A stretch of DNA of 64,000 nt. Source: Pseudomonas putida (GTDB lineage Bacteria; Pseudomonadota; Gammaproteobacteria; Pseudomonadales; Pseudomonadaceae). Position 1 is the first letter of the stretch. Every line of letters begins with the position of its first letter. The position numbers and the translations under genes were made by a program. The stretch spans positions 421,001 through 485,000 of the forward strand of contig NZ_CP018846.1 of assembly GCF_002025705.1 (NCBI RefSeq), written 5' to 3'. Shown one piece after another: positions 1-15,685 of the stretch. Under the pieces are notes generated by a model. The model was not told the DNA's origin. It was given only the letters and a program-made list of their open reading frames with translations, and ran no database searches.

Positions 1-317
1 ACCAGGGTGACGCGCTGGTGCACTCGACTCGCAAAATGGTTGCTGACGCTGGTGACAAGGTTACTGCTGAAGAGAAAACCGCGATCGAAGCTGCCGTGGT
101 TGCCCTGGAAGCCGCTGTCAAAGGCGACGACAAGGCTGCCATCGACGCCAAGGTCGAAGAGCTGTCCAAGGTCTCGGCACCAGTTGCTCAGAAGATGTAC
201 GCCGAGCAGCAGGCTGAACAGCCTCAGGGCGGCGCGCAGCAAGCCGAGCCGGAAGCCAAGCACGATGACGTGGTTGACGCCGAGTTCGAAGAAGTGAAAG
301 GCGACGACAAGAAGTAA
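1..317 (+). CDS. dnaK: Chaperone DnaK (Hsp70), C-terminal end only
   Basis: The reading frame is open from base 3 and ends with TAA at 317, so only about the last 104 residues are in the window. They form the helical lid (segment [11 protein letters not shown], then [17 protein letters not shown]) and an acidic tail ending [13 protein letters not shown], which is typical of DnaK. DnaK is the ATP-dependent Hsp70 chaperone that works with GrpE and DnaJ in the cytoplasm. dnaJ follows 197 bases downstream, the usual dnaK-dnaJ order. The ATPase domain and promoter lie outside the window. Confidence 0.97.
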   Translation, partial: QGDALVHSTRKMVADAGDKVTAEEKTAIEAAVVALEAAVKGDDKAAIDAKVEELSKVSAPVAQKMYAEQQAEQPQGGAQQAEPEAKHDDVVDAEFEEVKGDDKK

Positions 318-337
318 TCGTTGCATGCTGTCGACCC

Positions 338-361
338 GTTCACCGGCTTGTGCCGGTGAAC
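338..361 (+). terminator. Hairpin between dnaK and dnaJ
   Basis: Ten bases (GTTCACCGGC, 338-347) pair perfectly with 352-361 around a TTGT loop, 20 bases after the dnaK stop. No T-run follows, so this may be a weak or Rho-assisted terminator, or an RNA-stability hairpin that lowers dnaJ relative to dnaK. A second GC-rich dyad lies around 376-400. No separate gene is evident in the 197-base gap. Confidence 0.5.
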
Positions 362-514
362 TGGTAGGATGTCGCCGCGCGGGGGCTTGCTCCCGCGTTG
401 GCGTATCTGGAATTCGAGATTTTTTACAGCATTTGTCCGCGCCATTCGTGGTTTGCAGGCAGGTGCTGACGGCGCGGCGCAGATGCCGGACGCCCCACAA
501 GGTGCAAATGACCT

Positions 515-2456
<1,942 letters not shown>

Positions 2457-2475
2457 TCAGCTCGAGCGGTGTTGG

Positions 2476-2564
2476 CTTCTTCGCGGGCAAGCCCGCTCCC
2501 ACAGCATTCATGCATGGCTTAAGTGCTGTGCGGCCCCTGTGGGAGTGGGCTGGCCCGCGAAGAG
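2476..2564. repeat. REP-type inverted repeat pair (A)
   Basis: Two arms of about 28 bases face each other: 2476-2504 contains TTCGCGGGCAAGCCCGCTCC, and 2537-2564 carries its near reverse complement. Each arm is itself a small palindrome around the GCGGG/CCCGC core. This is the typical P. putida extragenic palindrome unit. It sits just after the dapB stop, where REP pairs often lie and can protect or terminate transcripts. A related pair lies at 42958-43060. Confidence 0.85.
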
Positions 2565-2652
2565 GGCGGCACAAGAATGACGCTCTGTCGCAATCATGTG
2601 TTTTAGAGGCACATATGCGGTAGACCGAAAACGCACTTTTCTGTAAGCTACA

Positions 2653-2740
2653 GCTTTAGTGTGTCCACTAAAAGCGCGCAGCGAATTGAATTCAGCACAT
2701 AAAAGCGGGGTGACGTGTCCATACGTCACTCCGCTTTTTT
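2653..2740 (+). promoter_or_regulatory. carA leader with terminator hairpin (possible attenuator)
   Basis: A hairpin at 2701-2740 has a 16-bp stem (AAAAGCGGGGTGACGT pairing with 2723-2738, one G-U pair) and ends in a T-run, so it is a strong intrinsic terminator only 45 bases before the carA start. A smaller dyad (TTTAGTG/CACTAAA, 2655-2672) precedes it. A second AAAAGCG at 2671-2677 could compete for the CGCTTTT arm. The position suggests either the end of the dapB transcript or pyrimidine/arginine-responsive attenuation of carAB. The sequence alone does not decide which. Confidence 0.65.
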
Positions 2741-2785
2741 GCAACCTGCGATCGCCCTTTCATGCTTGATTTACGGGAGGTCTTC

Positions 2786-3922
2786 TTGACAAAGCCAGCC
2801 ATACTCGCCCTTGCCGACGGCAGTATTTTCCGCGGTGAAGCCATCGGTGCCGACGGTCAGACCGTTGGTGAGGTGGTATTCAACACCGCTATGACCGGCT
2901 ACCAGGAAATCCTTACAGACCCTTCCTACGCGCAGCAGATCGTTACCCTGACCTACCCGCACATCGGCAACACCGGTACTACACCGGAAGACGCCGAGTC
3001 GAACCGTGTCTGGTCCGCTGGCCTGGTCATTCGTGACCTGCCGCTGCTGGCCAGCAACTGGCGTAACACCCAGTCGCTGCCTGAGTACCTCAAGGCCAAC
3101 AACGTCGTCGCCATCGCCGGCATCGACACCCGCCGCCTGACCCGTATCCTGCGCGAAAAAGGCGCTCAGAACGGCTGCATCCTGGCTGGTGACAACATCA
3201 GCGAAGAAGCCGCCATCGCTGCTGCTCGCGGCTTCCCAGGCCTGAAGGGCATGGACCTGGCCAAGGTCGTCTCCACCAAGGAACGCTACGAGTGGCGCTC
3301 CAGCGTGTGGGAACTGAAAACCGACAGCCACCCGACCATCGACGCTGCCGACCTGCCGTACCACGTGGTTGCCTTCGACTATGGCGTCAAGCTGAACATC
3401 CTGCGCATGCTGGTCGCTCGCGGCTGCCGCGTGACCGTGGTGCCTGCCCAGACACCGGCCAGCGAAGTGCTGGCGCTGAATCCGGATGGCGTGTTCCTGT
3501 CCAACGGCCCTGGTGATCCGGAGCCATGCGACTACGCGATCCAGGCGATCAAGGAAATCCTCGAGACCGAGATCCCGGTGTTCGGCATCTGCCTCGGCCA
3601 CCAGCTGCTGGCCCTGGCCTCCGGCGCCAAGACCGTGAAGATGGGCCACGGGCACCACGGTGCCAACCACCCGGTCCAGGACCTGGATACCGGCGTGGTC
3701 ATGATCACCAGCCAGAACCACGGTTTCGCCGTTGACGAAGCCACCCTGCCGGGCAACGTCCGCGCCATCCATAAGTCGCTGTTCGACGGCACCCTGCAGG
3801 GTATCGAGCGCACCGACAAGAGCGCGTTCAGCTTCCAGGGTCACCCTGAGGCGAGCCCAGGCCCGACCGACGTCGCGCCACTGTTCGATCGTTTCACCGA
3901 TGCCATGGCCAAGCGCCGCTGA
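2786..3922 (+). CDS. carA: Carbamoyl-phosphate synthase, small (glutaminase) subunit
   Basis: CarA hydrolyses glutamine and channels ammonia to CarB to make carbamoyl phosphate for arginine and pyrimidines. The C-terminal class I amidotransferase domain has the nucleophile Cys269 (FGICLGHQ) and the His353/Glu355 pair (GHPEA). I choose the TTG at 2786 because GGGAGG (2775-2780) sits 5 bases upstream, and translation from it starts with [12 protein letters not shown] and gives 378 aa, the family length. An in-frame ATG at 2762 has no ribosome site because a terminator hairpin lies just before it. carB follows after 106 bases. Confidence 0.97.
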   Translation: MTKPAILALADGSIFRGEAIGADGQTVGEVVFNTAMTGYQEILTDPSYAQQIVTLTYPHIGNTGTTPEDAESNRVWSAGLVIRDLPLLASNWRNTQSLPEYLKANNVVAIAGIDTRRLTRILREKGAQNGCILAGDNISEEAAIAAARGFPGLKGMDLAKVVSTKERYEWRSSVWELKTDSHPTIDAADLPYHVVAFDYGVKLNILRMLVARGCRVTVVPAQTPASEVLALNPDGVFLSNGPGDPEPCDYAIQAIKEILETEIPVFGICLGHQLLALASGAKTVKMGHGHHGANHPVQDLDTGVVMITSQNHGFAVDEATLPGNVRAIHKSLFDGTLQGIERTDKSAFSFQGHPEASPGPTDVAPLFDRFTDAMAKRR

Positions 3923-4028
3923 GCATCCTGCATCAAGGCCCCGGGCCGGCTCGCGCCGCGCCCGGAAGCGCCTGACCCAGATTGTTCAAGACGGCTTGCC
4001 GACTGACCCGCGGATTTGAGTGACAACC

Positions 4029-7246
<3,218 letters not shown>

Positions 7247-7250
<4 letters not shown>

Positions 7251-7729
7251 GCATGACCAAGTACCCGATGACCGTCCAGGGCGCTCGCGCCCTGGAAGAG
7301 GAGCTGACCTTCCTGAGCAAGACCGAGCGCCCGCGTCTGAGCCAAGCCATTGGTGAAGCGCGTGAGCTGGGCGACCTCAAGGAAAACGCCGAATACCATG
7401 CCGCCCGTGAGGAGCAGGGCATGGTCGAGGCGCGTATCCGCGATATCGAAGGCCGTCTGCAGAACTCGGTGGTGATCGACGTCACCACCATCGCCCACAC
7501 CGGCAAGGTGATTTTCGGCACCACAGTGGTGCTGGCCAACACCGAGACCGATGATGAGGTGACCTACCAGATCGTTGGCGAAGATGAAGCTGACGTGAAA
7601 CAAGGCAAGCTTTCGAGCAGCGCACCAATCGCCCGTGCCATCATTGGCAAGGAAGAAGGTGACACCGTGGTGGTCAAGACGCCAAGCGGTACGGTCGAGT
7701 ACGAGATTGTCGAAGTCAAACACATCTGA
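7247..7729 (+). CDS. greA: Transcription elongation factor GreA
   Basis: The 160-aa product has an N-terminal coiled coil (about residues 10-80, with [17 protein letters not shown] near its tip) and a C-terminal globular FKBP-like domain. GreA enters the RNA polymerase secondary channel and stimulates cleavage of backtracked RNA, as well as promoter escape. The ATG at 7247 overlaps the carB stop (ATGA), so translation is coupled. Further in-frame ATGs at 7253 and 7268 could shorten the N-terminus slightly. Two GC-rich hairpins follow the stop. Confidence 0.97.
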
Positions 7730-7731
7730 TC

Positions 7732-7762
7732 GGCGCCTGCGGGCGCCATCCCTCGAGGGGAT
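7732..7762 (+). terminator. Two adjacent hairpins after greA
   Basis: GGCGCC-TGCG-GGCGCC (7732-7747) is followed at once by ATCCC-loop-GGGAT (7748-7762). They begin 3 bases after the greA stop and occupy the place where the next gene would need its start codon and ribosome site. No T-run is present, so termination would be inefficient. They may instead shape translation of the next frame. Confidence 0.45.
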
Positions 7763-8156
7763 CCTCTGGCAACTGGCTCAGGTTTTCTGGGTCGGTGGCC
7801 TGTGGGTGTTCCATGTAGGGCTGGTGCCGGCGCTGAAAGTCAGTGGCCTGGCACCCTTGCTGGTGCAGGATGTCGCCGGGCAGATCGACCGCTGGTTGAT
7901 CGGTGTGGCATTGCTTGGCTTGTTGACCCAGCTGGCGGTGCTGGCGAGGGTGGACGGCCTGGCGGCCTGGTGGCGGCAGTTTCGCGGGCAGATGCTGTTG
8001 TTGGGCTTTGCGGCCTGCGTGGGGTATTACACCTTGCGCTACGGCATCTCGGTCGGCGAGCGCTGGCAGATGTTCTGTTTCCTGGTGCTGGGCTTCTCCG
8101 GCATCGTGCTGGTGGCCCAGCCGGTCCCGGTCAGGGCGCGCCAGGCGCGCCACTGA
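7737..8156 (+). CDS. Small membrane protein (DUF4149-like), start codon unclear
   Basis: From about 7761 the frame encodes roughly 130 residues with several hydrophobic helices (ILWQLAQVFWVGGLW, then WLIGVALLGLLTQLAVL, QMLLLGFAACVGYY and MFCFLVLGFSGIVLVAQP). It resembles the conserved unknown inner-membrane protein found between greA and yhbY in pseudomonads. No ATG, GTG or TTG lies where the family start is expected. The options are CTG at 7737 (used here), ATC at 7761, GTG at 7806 (which cuts into the first helix), or GTG at 7635 inside greA. The function is unknown. Its end converges with yhbY. Confidence 0.6.
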   Translation: MRAPSLEGILWQLAQVFWVGGLWVFHVGLVPALKVSGLAPLLVQDVAGQIDRWLIGVALLGLLTQLAVLARVDGLAAWWRQFRGQMLLLGFAACVGYYTLRYGISVGERWQMFCFLVLGFSGIVLVAQPVPVRARQARH

Positions 8157-8168
8157 TCGGAGCCACCG

Positions 8169-8477
8169 TTACTTGTAGCGGTGGATGTTGGACAGCTGCT
8201 TATTCGGCTGTGGGTTCTTGCGGTAGATCAGGGCTTTCTTGCCGATGGTCTGCACCAGTTCCGCACGGCCTGCCTTGCACAGCTCGGCAATGACAGCAGC
8301 GCGCTCTTCGCGATCTTCCGAGCGAATTTCGACCTTGATCAGTTCGTGGTCGACCAGCGCACGCTCCAGTTCGGCGATCACGCCTTCGTTCAAACCGTTG
8401 CCAGCAACGATCAGGACCGGCTTCAGGTCATGACCAATGGACTTGTATTGCTTCTTCTGCTCGTTATTGAGCGGCAT
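8169..8477 (-). CDS. yhbY: YhbY-family RNA-binding protein (CRM domain)
   Basis: The 102-aa product is a single CRM domain, a KH-like RNA-binding fold, with the GxxG-like loop in VAGNGLNEG. YhbY proteins bind pre-50S ribosomal particles and assist large-subunit assembly. The start is the ATG at 8477 (MPLNNEQKKQYKS); an upstream in-frame extension to 8552 has no family support and runs into the divergent promoter region. It is divergent from rlmE, which also acts on the 50S subunit, and the gap of 102 bases must hold both promoters. Confidence 0.95.
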   Translation of the reverse strand: MPLNNEQKKQYKSIGHDLKPVLIVAGNGLNEGVIAELERALVDHELIKVEIRSEDREERAAVIAELCKAGRAELVQTIGKKALIYRKNPQPNKQLSNIHRYK

Positions 8478-8579
8478 AATCTGACCCTTTCCGTCTGATT
8501 CTGTAAAATTGACCGGCATTTTACCCGAGGGCCACCGGCTCCGCCCAGTCAATCACGACGCATATCATCGAGGTGCCCC

Positions 8580-9206
8580 GTGGTACAACGTTCCAAAAGC
8601 AGCGCAAACTGGCTGCGAGAGCATTTCAACGACCCTTTTGTTAAGCAGGCACAGAAGGATGGCTACCGCTCGCGTGCGAGCTACAAACTGCTGGAGATCC
8701 AGGAAAAGGACCGTCTGATCCGCCCCGGCATGAGCGTGATCGACCTCGGCGCGGCCCCTGGGGGCTGGTCGCAGGTGACCAGTCGTCTGATTGGTGGTCA
8801 GGGCCGCCTGATCGCCTCTGACATCCTGGAAATGGACTCGATCCCCGATGTGACCTTCATTCAGGGCGACTTCACCGATGACGCAGTGCTCCAGCAGATC
8901 CTCGCGGCGGTCGGCGATTCGCACGTAGACCTTGTGATTTCCGACATGGCCCCCAATATGAGTGGTACGCCCGAAGTGGACATGCCGCGCGCCATGTTCC
9001 TCTGCGAACTGGCTCTGGATCTGGCAGCCCGGGTGTTGAAGCCTGGCGGTGATTTCCTGATCAAGATTTTCCAGGGCGAAGGCTTCGACATGTACCTGAA
9101 GGACGTGCGCACCAAGTTCGACAAGGTGCAAATGCGCAAGCCGTCCTCTTCCCGGGACCGATCCCGCGAGCAGTACCTGTTGGGCAAAGGTTTCAAAGGC
9201 GTTTGA
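8580..9206 (+). CDS. rlmE: 23S rRNA 2'-O-methyltransferase (U2552), RlmE/FtsJ
   Basis: The 208-aa product has the SAM-binding motif DLGAAPGGW from residue 55 and the complete K-D-K-E catalytic tetrad at Lys36, Asp122, Lys162 and Glu197. It methylates the ribose of U2552 in the 23S A loop late in 50S assembly. The start is GTG at 8580, with CGAGG just upstream. ftsH follows 194 bases later, the conserved rlmE-ftsH order. In relatives this pair is heat-shock induced, but I could not find a convincing sigma-32 promoter here. Confidence 0.97.
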   Translation: MVQRSKSSANWLREHFNDPFVKQAQKDGYRSRASYKLLEIQEKDRLIRPGMSVIDLGAAPGGWSQVTSRLIGGQGRLIASDILEMDSIPDVTFIQGDFTDDAVLQQILAAVGDSHVDLVISDMAPNMSGTPEVDMPRAMFLCELALDLAARVLKPGGDFLIKIFQGEGFDMYLKDVRTKFDKVQMRKPSSSRDRSREQYLLGKGFKGV

Positions 9207-9400
9207 AAGGCGTGAAGCGCGGCGGCTGATAGTTATTTCCAATCGGCCGCAGCGTCTGGATCGTCCGAACTTCGTGTAGTCTAGGTTTCACAAAGGGTTA
9301 CAGACGGTGCCTGCGGATGCGTAGGTAATGTAGTAAGTTAGGGCGATGAATATCATGCGAGGCACGGCTGCGTCGTGCGCCGGCCTCAGAGGGTAGCGAA

Positions 9401-11314
<1,914 letters not shown>

Positions 11315-11322
11315 GGGCATCT

Positions 11323-12174
11323 ATGAGCTCAGTGCAGTACCCGACCCGGTTGCCTTGCGGCAACCGGGTTCTTGATCTGTCTCGTACCCATGTCATGGGT
11401 ATTCTCAACATCACTCCCGATTCTTTCTCCGATGGCGGGCGTTTCAGCCAGCGCGACGAGGCGTTGCGGCATGCTGAGGCGATGATCGCGGCAGGCGCCA
11501 CGCTGATCGACATCGGTGGCGAGTCGACCCGCCCCGGCGCGCGTGCGGTTTCGGTCACCGAAGAGATCGAGCGTGTGGCGCCAATGGTCGAGGCCATCAA
11601 CAGCCGCTTCGATGTGGTCATTTCGGTCGATACCTCAACGCCTGCGGTCATTCGCGAGTCGGCGCGGCTGGGCGCCGGCCTGATCAACGACGTGCGTGCC
11701 CTGGAGCGCGATGGTGCCCTGGATGCGGCGGCGGACACTGGCTTGCCGGTTTGCCTGATGCATATGCGAGGTGAACCCGGGAATATGCAGGACGACCCGC
11801 ATTACGAAGATGTGACTGCCGACGTAACGCGCTATCTTGAACAGCGGATGGCCGCTTGCGCAGCGGCGGGCATCCCCGCCGAACGAATCATTCTTGATCC
11901 GGGCTTCGGTTTCGCCAAGACGCTGGCGCACAACCTCAGCCTGTTCAAGCACATGGAAGCGCTCTACCGCCTTGGGCGCCCGCTGCTGGTGGGCGTTTCG
12001 CGCAAGAGCATGATCGGCCTGACGCTGGATCGTCCGGTCGGTGAGCGACTGTACGGCAGCCTGGCGCTGGCGGCTCTGGCCATGACCAAGGGGGCCAGCA
12101 TCCTGCGCGTCCATGATGTGGCTGAGACCGTTGATGTGGTGCGCATGATTGCCGCGATACAGAACGCCGAATAA
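11323..12174 (+). CDS. folP: Dihydropteroate synthase
   Basis: The 283-aa TIM-barrel enzyme joins p-aminobenzoate to the pterin pyrophosphate in folate synthesis and is the sulfonamide target. Signatures present are [14 protein letters not shown] near residue 27, [18 protein letters not shown] and the phosphate-binding GVSRKSMIG. The ATG at 11323 lies 8 bases after the ftsH stop, and glmM begins 16 bases after its own stop. ftsH-folP-glmM is a widely conserved proteobacterial run and is probably one transcript. Confidence 0.97.
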   Translation: MSSVQYPTRLPCGNRVLDLSRTHVMGILNITPDSFSDGGRFSQRDEALRHAEAMIAAGATLIDIGGESTRPGARAVSVTEEIERVAPMVEAINSRFDVVISVDTSTPAVIRESARLGAGLINDVRALERDGALDAAADTGLPVCLMHMRGEPGNMQDDPHYEDVTADVTRYLEQRMAACAAAGIPAERIILDPGFGFAKTLAHNLSLFKHMEALYRLGRPLLVGVSRKSMIGLTLDRPVGERLYGSLALAALAMTKGASILRVHDVAETVDVVRMIAAIQNAE

Positions 12175-12190
12175 GAACATTGGAGTCCCT

Positions 12191-13531
12191 ATGAGCAGAA
12201 AATATTTTGGTACCGACGGCATCCGTGGCCGCGTCGGTGAATACCCGATCACTCCGGATTTCATGTTGAAGCTGGGCTGGGCTGCCGGCATGGCCTTCCG
12301 CAAGCAAGGCAATTGCCGTGTGCTGGTGGGCAAAGACACGCGTATTTCCGGTTACATGTTCGAGTCCGCACTCGAAGCTGGTTTGTCTGCAGCCGGTGCT
12401 GACGTGATGTTGCTCGGTCCGATGCCGACACCGGCCATCGCATACCTGACCCGCACCTTCCATGCTGAGGCGGGCATCGTCATCAGTGCCTCGCACAACC
12501 CACACGATGACAACGGCATCAAGTTCTTCTCAGGGCAAGGGACCAAGCTGCCTGATGAAGTCGAGCTGATGATCGAAGAGTTGCTTGATCAGCCGATGAC
12601 CGTTGTCGAGTCGGGCAAGCTGGGCAAGGTTTCCCGTATCAACGACGCGGCCGGCCGCTATATCGAGTTTTGCAAGAGCAGTGTGCCAAGCAGCACCAGT
12701 TTCGACGGCCTCAAGCTGGTGGTCGATTGCGCCCATGGTGCCACCTACAAGGTTGCCCCGAGCGTGTTTCGCGAGCTCGGCGCCGATGTGACCGTGCTGC
12801 ACGCGCAGCCAGACGGCCTGAACATCAACGAGGGCTGCGGCTCGACCCACATTGAATCGTTGCAGGCCGCCGTGCTGGTGGGGCATGCCGACCTGGGTAT
12901 CGCCTTCGACGGCGATGGTGACCGGGTATTGATGGTCGATCACACCGGGGCCATCGTCGATGGCGACGAGTTGCTCTTCATCATTGCCCGCGACCTGCAC
13001 GAGCGTGGCAAGTTGCAGGGCGGGGTGGTTGGGACCCTGATGAGCAACCTTGGCCTGGAGCTCGCGCTCAAGGACCTGGATATCCCCTTCGTACGGGCCA
13101 AGGTAGGCGATCGCTATGTGATGGCCGAACTGCTCGAGCGTGACTGGTTGCTCGGTGGCGAAAATTCCGGGCATGTGGTGTGCTGTAACCACACCACCAC
13201 CGGTGATGCGATCATTGCCGCGTTGCAGGTGCTTATGGCGCTCAAGCGCCGTGGCGAGACCCTGGCACAGGCGCGTCAGGCACTGCGCAAATGCCCTCAG
13301 GTGTTGATCAACGTGCGTTTTGGCGCAAGCAAGGTCGACCCCCTGGCGCATCCGGCAGTAAAGGAGGCCAGCGCCAAGGTGACCGAGGCCATGGCCGGGC
13401 GCGGGCGTGTGCTGCTGCGCAAGTCCGGCACCGAGCCTTTGGTGCGGGTGATGGTCGAAGGTGACGACGAAAACCAGGTGCGCGGCCACGCTGAAGCCCT
13501 GGCCAAGCTGGTCGCAGAAGTTTGTGCCTGA
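12191..13531 (+). CDS. glmM: Phosphoglucosamine mutase
   Basis: GlmM interconverts glucosamine 6-phosphate and glucosamine 1-phosphate on the way to UDP-GlcNAc for peptidoglycan and LPS. The phosphorylated serine is Ser101 in the [12 protein letters not shown] motif, the metal loop is DGDGD at residues 240-244, and the substrate loop GGENSGH follows. The ATG at 12191, with GGAG 5 bases upstream (12182-12185), gives 446 aa starting [13 protein letters not shown], exactly the family N-terminus. An upstream in-frame ATG at 12149 lies inside folP and is not used. Confidence 0.97.
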   Translation: MSRKYFGTDGIRGRVGEYPITPDFMLKLGWAAGMAFRKQGNCRVLVGKDTRISGYMFESALEAGLSAAGADVMLLGPMPTPAIAYLTRTFHAEAGIVISASHNPHDDNGIKFFSGQGTKLPDEVELMIEELLDQPMTVVESGKLGKVSRINDAAGRYIEFCKSSVPSSTSFDGLKLVVDCAHGATYKVAPSVFRELGADVTVLHAQPDGLNINEGCGSTHIESLQAAVLVGHADLGIAFDGDGDRVLMVDHTGAIVDGDELLFIIARDLHERGKLQGGVVGTLMSNLGLELALKDLDIPFVRAKVGDRYVMAELLERDWLLGGENSGHVVCCNHTTTGDAIIAALQVLMALKRRGETLAQARQALRKCPQVLINVRFGASKVDPLAHPAVKEASAKVTEAMAGRGRVLLRKSGTEPLVRVMVEGDDENQVRGHAEALAKLVAEVCA

Positions 13532-13597
13532 AATAGGCTTGCCAGCGCAGATCGGGTTGGGTAAGATCTGCGCCCACTTTGACCGACGAGGTAAAGC

Positions 13598-14353
13598 ATG
13601 CGTCGCCCCATGGTAGCTGGTAACTGGAAGATGCACGGTACCCGCGCCAGCGTCGCTGAGCTGATCCTGGGCCTGGGCAATATGTCCGTGCCGAACGGTG
13701 TTGAAGTTGCGGTGTTCCCACCGGCGCTGTTCATCAATCAAGTGGTTGATGGGCTGCAAGGCAAGGGGATCACTGTTGGAGCACAGAATTCTGCGGTAAA
13801 GCCTGAACAAGGCGCGCTGACGGGTGAAGTTGCACCCAGTCAGTTGGTTGAAGCAGGTTGCAAGTTGGTCTTGATTGGCCACTCCGAACGTCGCCAGATC
13901 ATCGGCGAAAGTGAAGAAGTGCTGAAAGATAAGTTTGCAGCCGCTCAACTTAGTGGTTTAATGCCGGTGCTCTGCGTAGGGGAGACCCTCGAAGAGCGTG
14001 AGGCAGGCAAGACACTCGAAGTTGTCGGGGGTCAACTAAGCAGTATCATCGACGCGTTCGGTGTTAAAGCTTTTGCCAATGCAGTTATTGCTTATGAGCC
14101 GGTTTGGGCCATTGGCACAGGTTTGACGGCTTCGCCTCAACAAGCTCAGGATGTGCATGCTGCCATCCGTGCTCAGTTGGCGGCCGAAGACGCCGAAGTT
14201 GCCGCAAACGTGCAGCTTCTCTACGGCGGCAGCGTGAAGGCGGCCAATGCGGCCGAACTGTTCGGCATGCCGGATATCGATGGGGGGCTCATTGGTGGAG
14301 CGTCCCTGAACGCAGACGAATTCGGTGCAATTTGTCGCGCCGCAGGAAACTGA
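13598..14353 (+). CDS. tpiA: Triosephosphate isomerase
   Basis: The product is 251 aa with all catalytic residues: Asn9/Lys11 (GNWKMHG), His95 (IGHSERR) and Glu167 ([10 protein letters not shown]), plus the phosphate-binding YGGS and GGLIGGAS loops. It interconverts dihydroxyacetone phosphate and glyceraldehyde 3-phosphate. ATG 13598 follows the GAGG at 13588. From about 13740 onward the codon use is clearly more AT-rich than in neighbours, and this continues through secG. secG starts 4 bases after the stop. Confidence 0.97.
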   Translation: MRRPMVAGNWKMHGTRASVAELILGLGNMSVPNGVEVAVFPPALFINQVVDGLQGKGITVGAQNSAVKPEQGALTGEVAPSQLVEAGCKLVLIGHSERRQIIGESEEVLKDKFAAAQLSGLMPVLCVGETLEEREAGKTLEVVGGQLSSIIDAFGVKAFANAVIAYEPVWAIGTGLTASPQQAQDVHAAIRAQLAAEDAEVAANVQLLYGGSVKAANAAELFGMPDIDGGLIGGASLNADEFGAICRAAGN

Positions 14354-14357
14354 ACAA

Positions 14358-14753
14358 ATGCTGGAAACAGTTATCGTTGTTTTTCATCTGTTGGCAGCGC
14401 TGTCGCTTGTAGTGCTGGTTCTGTTGCAACAGGGTAAGGGTGCGGAAGCAGGTGCATCTTTCGGCGCAGGTGCCTCAAACACTGTGTTCGGGAGCCAAGG
14501 TTCTGCTACCTTCCTGAGTAAATTAACTGCTATACTCGCTGCCACTTTCTTTTTGACAGCACTTGGGTTAGGATACTTCGCGAAGCAACAAGCTCACCAG
14601 CTTAGCCAAGCAGGTCTTCCAGATCCAGCGGTGCTAGAAGTGAAAGAGCCGCAAAAACCGGCAGTTAATGATGATGTACCGGTGCTCCAAGAGCAGAAGA
14701 GCGAAACCACCAGCAAAGGTGATGTACCTCCTCCGGCTGAAGAGCAGAAGTAA
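14358..14753 (+). CDS. secG: Preprotein translocase subunit SecG
   Basis: The 131-aa inner-membrane protein has two transmembrane helices (about residues 2-22 and 54-75) around the conserved loop [21 protein letters not shown], and a long Pro/Glu/Lys-rich cytoplasmic tail. SecG assists the SecA-driven SecYEG channel. The start ATG 14358 is 4 bases after the tpiA stop, with AGGAAA overlapping the tpiA end. The tpiA-secG-tRNA-Leu order is conserved in many gamma-proteobacteria. Codon use is AT-richer than in most genes of the window. Confidence 0.95.
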   Translation: MLETVIVVFHLLAALSLVVLVLLQQGKGAEAGASFGAGASNTVFGSQGSATFLSKLTAILAATFFLTALGLGYFAKQQAHQLSQAGLPDPAVLEVKEPQKPAVNDDVPVLQEQKSETTSKGDVPPPAEEQK

Positions 14754-14774
14754 CGGGTTTCAAGTAGTAGTATT

Positions 14775-14860
14775 GCCGAGGTGGTGGAATTGGTAGACAC
14801 GCAACCTTGAGGTGGTTGTGCCCATAGGGTGTAGGGGTTCGAGTCCCCTTCTCGGTACCA
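14775..14860 (+). tRNA. tRNA-Leu (anticodon GAG)
   Basis: The 86-base gene has a seven-pair acceptor stem (GCCGAGG with TCTCGGT), encoded CCA at 14858-14860, the anticodon stem CAACC/GGTTG with loop TTGAGGT (anticodon GAG), a long variable arm typical of class II tRNAs, and the T arm with GGTTCGAGTCC. It lies 21 bases after secG, as in many relatives. Confidence 0.97.
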
Positions 14861-14873
14861 ATTGAAGCTTGAG

Positions 14874-14896
14874 AGCCCGCTTTAGCGGGCTTTCTT
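14874..14896 (+). terminator. Rho-independent terminator after tRNA-Leu
   Basis: AGCCCGC (14874-14880), a TTTA loop and GCGGGCT (14885-14891) form a perfect 7-bp stem followed by TTCTT, 14 bases after the tRNA-Leu CCA end. Confidence 0.85.
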
Positions 14897-14960
14897 GCAG
14901 GTGAAGGTTTGGGTTTGACCCCTAAGCAGGTTAAGTCTTATACTTTCGCCCCAGCTTTGT

Positions 14961-15037
<77 letters not shown>

Positions 15038-15047
15038 GCTTCAGCGG

Positions 15048-15069
15048 AGCCCCTTTTCAGGGGCTTTTT
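15048..15069 (+). terminator. Terminator after the initiator tRNA
   Basis: AGCCCC (15048-15053), loop TTTTCA and GGGGCT (15060-15065) are followed by TTTT, 10 bases after the tRNA CCA end. It is the first of two terminators between the tRNA and rimP. Confidence 0.85.
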
Positions 15070-15116
15070 GCTAGCCGAACAATTTACGGCGTCGTTGTCC
15101 TACGGCGCTTTCAGGG

Positions 15117-15138
15117 ATGGGCGCTTCGCCCATTTTTT
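15117..15138 (+). terminator. Second terminator ahead of rimP
   Basis: ATGGGCG (15117-15123), loop CTT and CGCCCAT (15127-15133) are followed by a T-run, 30 bases before the rimP start. Together with the terminator at 15048 it partially insulates the nusA operon from the tRNA transcript. In E. coli, NusA feeds back on terminators in the same position. Confidence 0.8.
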
Positions 15139-15167
15139 ATTTGCACAGCATGCACGAGGGGGTTCAG

Positions 15168-15626
15168 GTGTCGAGCAAGCTAGAACAGTTGCAGGCCTTG
15201 TTGGCCCCGGTGGTCGAGGGTCTGGGCTATCAGTGCTGGGGGATCGAATACGTATCCCAGGGTAAGCATTCGGTACTGCGCATCTATATCGACAAGGAAG
15301 ACGGCATCCTGGTGGACGACTGCGAAGCGGTCAGCCGTCAGGCCAGCGCGATCCTCGATGTGGAAGATCCGATCAGCAGCGAATATACCCTTGAGGTCTC
15401 CTCTCCAGGCATGGATCGCCCACTGTTCACTCTGGAACAGTTTGCCTCGCATGCCGGCGAACAAGTGAAGATCAAGCTGCGTTCACCCTTCGAGGGTCGT
15501 CGTAACTTCCAGGGCCTTCTCCGCGGTGTGGAGGATCAGGACGTGGTTGTCCAGGTGGATAATCAAGAGTTCCTGCTGCCGATCGACTCGATCGACAAGG
15601 CCAATATTATTCCCAGTTTTGACTGA
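15168..15626 (+). CDS. rimP: Ribosome maturation factor RimP
   Basis: RimP is needed for 30S subunit maturation. The 152-aa product has the conserved DDCEAVSRQ and [11 protein letters not shown] segments of the N-terminal domain and a C-terminal SH3-like domain. The start is GTG at 15168 ([16 protein letters not shown]), preceded by GAGGGGG at 15156-15162. In-frame upstream ATGs at 15117 and 15150 fall in or next to a terminator hairpin and add residues absent from the family. nusA starts 59 bases after the stop. Confidence 0.96.
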   Translation: MSSKLEQLQALLAPVVEGLGYQCWGIEYVSQGKHSVLRIYIDKEDGILVDDCEAVSRQASAILDVEDPISSEYTLEVSSPGMDRPLFTLEQFASHAGEQVKIKLRSPFEGRRNFQGLLRGVEDQDVVVQVDNQEFLLPIDSIDKANIIPSFD

Positions 15627-15685
15627 GACGTGCCGGGCCCGGCGGACTATCCGGGCCCAATGGCTTGCGCAAGGCGAGGCGTACG

